In this document: positions 54,507 through 64,000 of the stretch, piece by piece
Numbering within the stretch: position 1 is the first letter of the stretch
How the letters are laid out: each line of letters opens with the position of its first letter
Origin: Dioscorea cayenensis subsp. rotundata
Taxonomy: Eukaryota > Streptophyta > Magnoliopsida > Dioscoreales > Dioscoreaceae
NCBI RefSeq assembly: GCF_009730915.1
Contig: NC_052488.1
Coordinates: 20,764,305 to 20,828,304, forward strand
Reading direction: 5' to 3'
DNA: 64,000 nucleotides
Made by a program: the position numbers and the translations under genes
The notes under the pieces: generated by a model
The model's input: only the letters and a program-made list of their open reading frames with translations
Databases searched by the model: none
What the model was told of the DNA's origin: nothing

Positions 54507-57013
54507 CTAAACATTTTCAGAGTTCTTAGATCTCTTGCAGCTCACCCTTTTTATCCACATTTTCTGAGCTGAAGTGGGATTGAAAGGCATAGCCGGAGAT
54601 GAAGAGACCCCTTGCTTAGATTCTGTTGCAGCTGGGAGTTCGGCAGGAAGTGCAGCAGCAGTGCTTTCAAATGCATTCAAGACGAGGAAGGCCAATATCG
54701 GTGAGAGGTCTAGTGTACCTCCAAGAGGCGGAATAATCCCCCGGAATATGTTCAAATAGGGATCACAAATAGTGCTGGTGAAAAGGGAAATGTTTAATTG
54801 ATCAATGTTAGAGAAAGTCATTGACTTAGAAATAAAAACAAAGCTTCAGCTTTCAAGAAGTAAGAGCACAGAACATTGATGTAGTCATCTGAGCCATTTC
54901 CACTAGCGCAATCAATCAACCTTGCTAATAAATATAACAGTTTTATTGCTATCTAGAGAATTAGCATCAAAGCAAGATTTCATGCATTTTTTAGTTTGCA
55001 TGGTTTTGCATGATTTAGAATCTTTCACACCCCTAGATATATGTTGCAATACTATTGTGATTATATCATGCAGTGGTTTACTAAGGTATTTGGTAATGAA
55101 TAAATAGCTTTTTCAATGTGTACCAGATTTTCAGCAAATCTATGGGAATAATTGTGCATCAGTTTGGCCAAGACCTGTTTAGACATTTTTAATTTGCAAG
55201 ATTAGGTAGTCACAACCATTTGTTTCATCAAGCATGTACCCATAAAGCAATAGATCTCATATGCTATATATTTTCAAATATGTAATCAAGATTCATATGT
55301 GTTCCAAAAGAGGACCAACAAAATCCTTGCTCAATAGAGTATCAATATAGTAACTAAAGAAATTAGTGACAATGACAATAGTCGAGCAATGAGATCGAAT
55401 CAAGGCAATTGAACTATACAATAAATTTCAATTCTATTTAGCAAGTCACGAGAACTAATATGGAAAGCTAAAGTGTTCTCAAGCTGAAGACAGAAGATCA
55501 GTCTAAGATCCACAAATCACTCCATCTACCAATCCTAATTTGATGTGAGTTTGAAGATTTGCATCTCAAGAGATTACACAAACACACAACACTACCCTAG
55601 CTTTTAAATGAAGAGTTTATGGAATAGCAGAAATTTTTTGTCAAGTCTCACTTGAGGTTGACATGACATGTTAAAAAGTACATAAATGAGGCACAAAGGA
55701 TGTCCAGATGTTGATGCTGCTGACAAGGGTATTCAGACATGGCAAATGATTCTGGTTCATAGCTTACATTGATCTTTTACCTAATGTATCAGTTACTTAG
55801 TAGGATAGCTGATCACTGAATTCAAGTGAACTTTAGTAACACCCTGGCAAGCTTGGTTCTTCCTTTACGGATTAAACCACACACACAGTACTTTCATCTA
55901 TAACAAATTCGCTTTAAGCACACTGATTATCATGCATTTGATTAGATCTAGAGTTAACTTTCCATCCATTCTCAAAACCTGAAAACATATGAAGACAGCA
56001 GTGGTTGAACAGCAGGGATACCTGAGAGGGGCAACAATTGCTGGAGGAGAGTTGGGGAACCAGGTGAGCACCAGCCTCACAATCAGCAAGGAATTATATA
56101 TGTTCAAGAAGTTAGTGATACCATTGGCCACCACCAGCCCTGCCACCGAGTCGCCTGGCAAGATGGCTGCGAAGTTGTGAGTAGCTATAGAGTTCTGCAT
56201 CCTAAGGCTCCTCAAATGAACCTGCATTCAAAAATTACAATGCATATCAGGACAATAGTTCTGCAGACTCAGTCAAGGATGAATTCTATTTATAGCTTTT
56301 TTTATTTTTATTTTTTTTATTTTTTATTTTTTGGGAACAGATGCATGTGAAATTCTATAAAGTTGTCAACTTTGCATTAATTTCATAGTTCAAAGCAAGT
56401 CATAGGAAGTTCAGAAGACTCGCTCATGAACTTTTGGAGCAAATATGATAAAGCAGGCATCATTCTAGCTATAGAAAATTAAATAAGATCCGAGGAAAAA
56501 TAGAAAAAAATTGATGACTTTGCATTCAAATATTCAATCCATATTTCATAGTAAAACTAGCAAGCAAAACTGGGTATTTTGGGAAGCTCAGAAGACCTCA
56601 TTCATGAACTTTTGCAGCCCATATGATAAATTAGACATCAACGTAGAAAATCAGAGGAAAATAAGAAATTTAGGTTATCTTTTGTGGAACGCCATAACAA
56701 CTCAAACAAATGGCTAACTTTTGGATTATTTCCGAAATATAACTCGAGATGATAATTTGAGAGAGGAATTCGGAGAAACCTGGAAGAAGCGCCGGGATTC
56801 GGATTGGAAGGAAAGGAGAGGCTTGATGAGCGGGTGCTCAGCAACGGCAAGAGCGCAGCGTTCGGCAGCGGAAACCAGTGTCGGAACCGTTCGTTGGAGA
56901 ATAGGCAGTAGTGATTGCCTAGGCGGGCCGGAGCGGAGGCAGTCGCACGGAGCTCCACCGCCGGCGCCGGCGCCGTTGCTGCCGCTCCGAGGGGGCTCAC
57001 TACTCCCGGCCAT
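54507..57013 (-). CDS. YLMG1: YlmG/YGGT family protein, plastid type
   Basis: Exons 56780..57013, 56022..56221 and 54507..54774 splice in phase to 233 aa. The first exon encodes a Ser/Gly/Ala-rich start; an in-frame ATG at 57043 would add ten residues (MPARTQTIRS). The YGGT domain follows: hydrophobic segment 1 (GLVVANGITNFLNIYNSLLI), then VRLVLTWFPNSPP, then CDPYLNIFRGIIPPLGGTLD, then segment 2 (LSPILAFLVLNAF). These are the hallmark blocks of the family. Plant YLMG1 proteins sit in plastid membranes and affect nucleoid distribution; bacterial YlmG is tied to cell division. The tail rich in Ser, Lys and Arg is not conserved. Confidence 0.9.
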
Positions 57014-59808
57014 GGATCGAATGGTTTGGGTTCTCGCGGGCATCGGGGTGGATAACGTGTAGGGGTTTTCAAAGGCGTTCAATTTGATCAACGGTCTGGG
57101 ATGCATCGTGATCTGGATTTCCTGATGGATCTTGTGATGGACGGTTAGATGGTGATTTCTCAAAGTTTTTATGTTAATTTCTTACATTAATATTTATACT
57201 TTAAATAGAATTTTTTTTTAAAAAAAATTAGCTTTACTTCCTCACTTTTCCCTTTTCAAAATTTTCAAATAAATATTATATTTACTTTTAATCGCATTTT
57301 AAATTTATTTATTATATATATTTTTAAATTAATTTTATTAAAATAAATAACAATACAAAACATGACATCACCAAAACCTCAATTCTATGCAATATTAAAT
57401 AAAGTTTCAACCAAAATTTATAAACCCGGTGAGAGCATATTAGTCAGCGTTAAACTCTGCTCCTTACACGTGCACATCTCTGATTTACCCTTAAATGGGG
57501 GGTGCTTGTTGTCTATGTGTTAAAAAAAAATTTATAAATCCGGACATGGCTAGTGGATCTGACCAAATAAACCCAAAAACAAACTTAAGACAAGTTCAAT
57601 TCAATAACAATCTTAAGACAAGTCGGATTCAATTGAAAACCCCTAATTTGAAAAAAACTTGGATTAAACTTGTGACCCAGCGGGTTTTTTTTTACCCGGT
57701 TTGCATTATTTTTTTTTGCTAGTTCAAAAAAAAAATATATATATATATGATTCCTTTATCTATTATGATCTATTTATTCATAGTTGTGAATACTCAAAGC
57801 TTAGCTGGTTAAGGCACCCTTATTAAGGCGGGTCTTGAGTCCCACTTGCTTGCAAGGATTTTTTATATAAATTTAATTTTTTTTTAATAGTAAAATTTCA
57901 TGCTCCCATTAAAATGCATTGTTTTTTATTTTTATTTTATTTTAGAGTCATTTGGGGAAGCCGATAATGCAAACAATGATTCCGAAGACTTTGAATTAGA
58001 AAATATTCTTAATTATGAAATCATGCATGGGTTTAAGTTCAAAGATTTTTGTTTGACTCATTTCTATGACATGGTTGAAAATTTATATATATAAATGTCA
58101 TGATTTATACAAATTATTAAAATATATAAAAAAAATAATATAAATGTGAATACTTTTATGTTTTATAGTTACAGATTTCATAGTCGTGTGTTCCATATTT
58201 ATGTTTCTAATTTGTCGAGATTTGAACATGTTTATTTTTATGTTGTTGGTGTGCTTAAATATTTATTTATAAGACATAATTAAATAAATCTTTAAAAGTT
58301 ATATTTAAAATTTTTCTATTCTTCAATATTAAAATATAAATTATATTATACATAAAAATTTGATCTAATTTAACCCAATTTAACCTCTCAATCCTTTGAC
58401 CTTTGATCTTTTTGAATCAAAATCCTTTTGAAAACTTTAGCTCTAATATCCATCACTAGTTAAAGGGGAATTACAAAAATAACTGGGCTCTGAAAGGAAA
58501 ACGGTGAAAAAAAAAAAAATCCTTTTAGAAGAAGATTATCTATTGTGGGTGACACTCAACTGGTATCATGTATACTAGTGGCAGTCAACCAGCATCATGG
58601 ACAAGTAGCACACACGTGTGTGTATATATATATCTTTATTCAATTTTATATGGAATGTTTTTCATTAAAAAAAAAAAACCATACCACCTGTTATGTGAAT
58701 GTACTGAATATAGAAACTGCGTTCACTGGCAAAAAAACACATAGTTATAACAAATATAAAAAAATTAATTTAATTAATGTAAAAAAGAAATATGATTAAT
58801 GTGAAATTGAAATTAAACTATACATAATAAATATCAAATCTGCAAAATATATGATTTAATTAAATATAAAAATAAAGAACATAATGGAACTCAAGACTAA
58901 ATAAACCATGTGATTTAAATCTAATTAACTCATAAGTGGACACATAATTAACGGAGTTTAAGAGCATGTTCTCGCCGCCCACGTTAACTCACCTAACCAC
59001 ATGGCATTCAATCCAATAAATAATACAACCGTCACACGTTTTACACGTGATCGAATTACATCTTGCGGTTCATATCGCGCCACGCACCCATCCGTACAAC
59101 GTCGACCAAGGCAGCACGTACATAAGTAACATAACATTATTGGTTCGGATCTTGTCCTTGTTTTCAGATCCGATATCTTTTCAGTTTCGGAGTCGGATCC
59201 TTCATTAGTAGTTTTTTCTTTTTTTAAATTCGGCCTTTAAAAAATATGCATAAGTCTCTCTGTAGCAAGTGAGTCAGGACCTATGCGGACCTTGGGACCA
59301 TTTACACATAACTATTATTAATACTTCAAAAAAAAAAATGTGAGCCCCAGATATTAATATATGAGACTCATATATTAATAATTTACTTCGTCATTAGTTT
59401 ATTTATTTATTTTTTTATTAAAATGAGTAGTTAATTGCTAAAAAAAATATAAAAATGTACAAATTTCAGCGAAATAAATGGAGATGGAACTGCACGTATA
59501 TATGAGTGATAAAATTACTCACATATAATTACTACTCACACTTTTATAATTCAAATTTTTTACTATTTGTGAGGATTTTAATGAGGCCCAATTATTAATA
59601 AATCAGTTGGTTATTCATTGATTTATTAGCTTAGCTGTTGGCAAGTTCACTGCAAATAAAGGTTACGTTACGTGATGAACTAAATCTTCCGGTTCGTTAT
59701 CGGATCCGAAATCGGATCTAGTATGAATCCGACCCGCATCCGCAAACCATCATCTTTGGACTTTTTTAAGAGCTGGTCATCTTCTTCCATTGCTGCGGTT
59801 CCTCTCTA
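57014..59808. other. Divergent promoter region, YlmG gene and PAA2
   Basis: The two genes point away from each other across 2.8 kb. Most of it is AT-rich. It holds a tRNA-like block (57795-57860), a TG/TA microsatellite near 58614-58634 and a G-box-like ACACGTGA near 59043. GTAC cores near 59092, 59118 and 59457 could be copper-response elements. The ORFs at 57495-57722 and 57900-58094 have no support. Confidence 0.5.
57795..57860 (+). mobile_element. tRNA-like SINE head, tentative
   Basis: TTAGCTGGTTAAGGC resembles box A and GGGTCTTGAGTCCC resembles box B, about 25-30 bases apart. A T-rich stretch follows. It lacks a full tRNA fold and I could not find flanking target duplications. Confidence 0.4.
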
Positions 59809-62800
59809 ATGGCAGCTTCTCTTCTCCAACTACCGATTCCTCGAAACCCTAAGCTCAAATCTCAATGCATCGTCCCTCGATTCTGGACTCCTTCTGTCCT
59901 GCTTCCGTTCCATCGTCGGCGGCGCCATGTCGCATTTACTCCCCTCGCTCGCGCTGTGGAGATTGGCGTGCCCGCCGGAGAACCAAAACAACAGAATTCT
60001 CCCCCGTCGCCTTTGCTTCTCGAGGTGTCAGGTATGATGTGCGGCGCCTGCGCCGTCCGTGTCAAGACCATCTTGTCTGCGGATCCGCGTGTTGAGTCCG
60101 CCGTCGTCAACATGGTGACGGAAACCTCCGCTGTGAAGCTGAAGCCTGGGGTTTTGGATGGTGTGGATGTTGTTGGAGTGGCGGAGGAGCTGGCTGGGAG
60201 GCTCACGGAGATGGGGTTCCCGGCGAAGAGGAGGGGGATGGGGAATGGGGTTGGGGAGAGCGTGAAGAAGTGGAGGGAGATGAAGGCGAGGAAGGAGGAG
60301 TTGCTAGTGAAGAGCCGGAACAAGCTTGCGTTTGCCTGGACGCTGGTGGCGCTGTGTTGTGGGGCTCATGCTTCGCATCTCTTGCATTCCGTTGGGATTC
60401 ACGTCGGTCATGGTACGTCTGATGACTTGTCTTGTTAAATGATTTGGCTCGGAATTCACTTCTTTTCTTTCTTTTTAATGCAAAGACTTGCTGATCTTGT
60501 GGTTGATTTTATCGCACATACCGATATGAGCATTTGATCTGTGCTTTGAGGGTCAAAATTAAGTGAATATTTTTTTCAAACAACAGAGAGTATTTGTGAG
60601 AAATCCAGAATAAGTTATGTGCTTGCGAAAATGATAATATTATTTGAAGGTCTTTTTCCCTAATCAATTCTGTGATATAAAATCCATTGCAGTGTAGTTT
60701 CTATATCCAGATTGTAAAGGAAGGGCATTGCCGTATCTGTGGAGAGTTGATTTGATCCCTGTTTACCAAACTTTTTTTATTATGCTTCAGAAGGACATAA
60801 GAGAACTGTCTTACCTGTATGCCATGCTTCTTCATTGGCTGTTGCTATTTTATTTGATTTGATTTGGTTGATGCAGGGTCTTTATGGGAGATATTGCAGA
60901 ACCCATATTTTAAAGGTGGAGTTGCTATGTTATCGTTACTTGGACCTGGTAGAGGTATGTACAACTGCTTTGCTCTAGCTGACTTGTTTCGTGGATTTTT
61001 GTGTTAGATGGCTGATAGGAATTTAGTTGCTGAAAATAAATATGTAATATTAATATTAATAATATCAAGTCCAGCCAAATATTTGAACACCATTTTTCAC
61101 TAAATATTAGGTTGGCCACCATCCTATTTTGTCATGCCCCCAAGTTGAAACAAAGATTTATAGTAACAAATAAAAGCTGAATTTGAAACCTTGTGGTATA
61201 TATATTCGGCGAAATGCTATACGAAGTCACTGCTGAATATTTCTGAACTTCAATGTGTCCATTACTAAGCAAATCTCCAATTGTAAGTGAAAGCTTGATC
61301 CATTGCTCTCTCACTTAATTAATATCGATCAAAATAAATGTTTTTAGATTAAAAATTCACCTCTCTAATTAATGATAGGTGTTTAATAAAATTGATATAT
61401 GTTATTAATATTAATTGTTAAATATATTTTTTAAAGTAAATAAATTTTTTAATAGAAGATTTGTTGGATAATCTTAGGGTGCTTGGTCAGTGCCATAGGG
61501 TAACCCCACAACCAAACAAACCCTAAAAGAATTCTGTATGTGCTTAAAAAATGATTTTACATGCTCATTTTCATATACATAAGCATTGAGAATTATTCCT
61601 TTCTGCGTGAACCTTTCAGATTTGCTGATAGATGGTCTTCGAGCATTCGTGAAGAGGTCACCAAATATGAACTCTCTTGTGGGATTTGGATCAATTGCTG
61701 CATTCCTGATTAGTGCAGTAAGTGGTTTTTATTGTTGACTTGGATTTAGATTCCGTATTAGCTTCCAAGTTGACTTCTTGTAGCCATGTTTCATCTATGG
61801 ATTTGTGATTTTGTTGATGTAGGTTTCACTTTTGAACCCTGAGCTTCAGTGGGAAGAAACATTTTTTGATGAGCCGGTGTGTTGTTCAATTTCATTTTAC
61901 TTGTAGTATTATCTTCTCCCATTTGTATGCTTTCACTCTGTAATATTCGTACATTTGATCATTAATAATTGAACCATATGTTCCATTAGTGAGTTTTGTG
62001 TGAGTGAACTACAATACAATATTACTATTTTATGGAAAAGCATCTAAATTTTTGTGCTCACTTCGTATCTCATTCAGTAGAAATAAGAACCTTTACTTGC
62101 TAAGGTTGTTTCTGGTCTTCTTTGTTGATGATCATATGCCTCATTTATCCATATATCTTCCAGATTATTAATATTAGTTTCTCCCTTTAGGTTAATTTTA
62201 AATTTTAGTTGAGCTTTGCCATTAGATTTTGTGGCATTTGATATTATTTCTCAAACTGGATTTCTATTACACTCAAGCTTCTAAAAGACAATGAGGATCG
62301 ATGATCATATGTAGTCTGATATCGATTTCATTACTTAGCTTTTGTTGTTCATATTTTTATTTTCAAAATTTGAATATGGATTTTGTTTTTGTTTTTTAAG
62401 AGAGTGCAATCTGAATTGTTTCTTTTGCTTGCAGAAGTTTTAGCACAGAATTCTGTCATCATGTATGTTAGTGTAGGAACTCCACCCTATTTTTGTGTAG
62501 AACATCTATGAAATAGTGTTTATATAGCCTTTTCATCTGGCAAAAGCAGTTTATCTATGAAATATCAAATATGAATTGTCCCTATTTCTTGTAGAAGTTT
62601 AATATAAGAATTTCTCATTTTATCAAATTTCTTTTTGTAGTATGCAGGTCATGCTTCTTGGTTTTGTTCTTCTGGGGCGTGCTCTTGAAGAAAGGGCTAG
62701 GCTTAAAGCATCTAGTGATATGAATGAGCTCCTGGTAAGTTGACATTTCTTTTGACCTTTTGAGCCTGTTCTTTGTCTGGTGTTGTATTTTGGTAATTGA

Positions 62801-64000
62801 CAAGTCTCACTTAAAATTGTTATATAAGGTTTCAGATCAAGTTTCTTGTTTTCTTTTCCGATGAATTTTTCCAAGGACAAGCGAAATCGATTAAACCACA
62901 AATTTTAGACAAGTATAAGATAATTATAGTAAATCAGTGGGTATAGTCTCTTGATTGTTGGATTGGGTTTCTCAAAGTTGGCTGTTAACCAAATTTCTAT
63001 GTTTAATGACCAATCTATGGGCTGAGATTTAAGAAACTATCGGAAAGAGTGAAAATTACAAATGAATATTTGTGTGGTTTGACTTGCTTCATGTTTGGAG
63101 GTAGATGAACACATGCATCACTCTTTGAACTATGAATTTTTTCCCTGAATGATCAGAAAAAACTCTTAAAGAAGAAAATTTTGTTGAACATTCACTGATC
63201 ATATTCCTTTAAGTTAAATTTCCATGCAAGAGTGACAAACCATGCAGTAACTTCACCTACAAAATGATGTGTTCTTGCTCAAAGAAATCCATCAATAACA
63301 ACTAACTAGCCGTACTGAAAAAATGTTGTTTGTACATTATTATATTGTTAATCTCTAACCTTTAAAGTTCTTTCTGGGACATCATCCTATCTTTTCAATT
63401 ATTGCAACTACAAATTGGAAATTCAAATTACCCCAATATTATTGTGAGTATGTCATTTAGAACATCCTCAGAAATTGTTAATGAAATTCATAATATTTGT
63501 TATAAGATAACATACTTCTACAGAGTCATGAAGTTGAAATGAATTGTAAAAAGGTATTGGTGGGTTCTGTACATGCAAAAATTGACTGTTATGAGTTTGT
63601 GGCATCAGTTTAAATTGCTTATCATGTACTTCTCAGTATTTTATTATTGAGAAACATTCACCCATAACTTCATAGATTTAGTAACACCCCACCAAACTGG
63701 CCAATGTGTGCACTGTTTGTTCTTATGGTATTGAATTTGTATTGCACACCATTGGTCCAGTATGATCAATGTGTTTATCATGCTGTTGTAGATTGTTCTT
63801 CCTGTGTTGATATGTCATTCATGTTTATAATCTCATTTGGTGAATATCTTTGCAGTCGTTGGTATCTTCTCAAGCAAGATTAGTGATTAGTTCATCAGAT
63901 AATAGTCCTTCAGCTGATAGTGTGTTGAATGCCGATGCAATTACTATAGAAGTCCCTACTGATGACATCCGAGTTGGAGACTCAGTCATGGTTTTGCCTG
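59809..64000 (+). CDS. PAA2: Thylakoid copper-transporting P1B ATPase PAA2/HMA8, 5' part
   Basis: Exons 59809..60412, 60877..60954, 61620..61717, 61823..61876, 62648..62734 and 63856..(64000, cut by the window end) join in phase. A plastid transit peptide rich in Arg and Ser comes first. A metal-binding domain with GMMCGAC (C78, C81) follows, then the membrane segments. Blocks such as KSRNKLAFAWTLVALCCG, RSPNMNSLVGFGSIAAF, LLGFVLLGRALEERARL and DDIRVGDSVMVLP match PAA2 rather than PAA1. PAA2 moves Cu(I) across the thylakoid membrane to supply plastocyanin. The ion-site CPC, the DKTG phosphorylation site and the ATP-binding domain are beyond the window. Confidence 0.93.

Noticed and set aside
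56721-57062. 113-codon ORF on the plus strand
   Set aside because: Antisense shadow of the GC-rich first exon of the YlmG gene.

Overview
This is nuclear DNA of a flowering plant. The evidence is AT-rich intergenic DNA, genes split by GT-AG introns, plastid-targeted proteins, a P-class PPR protein, an Alfin-like PHD protein, plant L1-type LINEs and tRNA-derived SINEs. I cannot name the species from sequence alone. One run of 1,000 Ns (42561-43560) marks an assembly gap.

Left part (1-25.5 kb), gene-rich. The 3' half of a CID3/CID4-type ataxin-2-like poly(A)-binding-protein-interacting protein (+). A single-exon SLC25A44-like mitochondrial carrier (-). A five-exon Alfin-like PHD-finger chromatin reader (-). 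A four-exon conserved plant protein that looks plastid-targeted (-). A single-exon PPR protein (-). A 19-exon HUB2/BRE1-like histone H2B ubiquitin ligase (-). All internal exon phases of the spliced models close, which supports them.

Middle part (25.5-45 kb), repeat-rich. A nuclear copy of plastid ycf2 sequence in two tandem pieces, a hairpin-forming inverted repeat, several SINEs (one with a perfect 15-bp target duplication), a LINE 3' fragment with a zinc-binding domain, an RNase H-type LINE 3' fragment, and one nearly intact 6.6-kb L1-type LINE with a 13-bp target duplication and two long ORFs in the same frame. A small TATA-preceded single-exon gene (41629-41949) lies beyond it, followed by the assembly gap and a low-complexity mobile-element-like stretch.

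Right part (45-64 kb). A tandem segmental duplication carries two membrane-anchored RING-H2 genes that hold a 20-residue Cys repeat (core CECSCD) between the membrane anchor and the RING. One copy is intact; the other has more repeats and two frame-disrupting indels. Then come a nine-exon plastid-type GNAT acetyltransferase (+), a three-exon YlmG/YGGT membrane protein (-), and the 5' part of the thylakoid copper ATPase PAA2/HMA8 (+), which runs off the window.

The genes are not an operon. Two of the chromatin factors (Alfin-like and HUB2) act on histone H3K4 methylation and H2B ubiquitination, and several others act in plastids or mitochondria, but there is no sign that they form one pathway. 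The most distinctive feature is the RING-H2/CECSCD-repeat pair.
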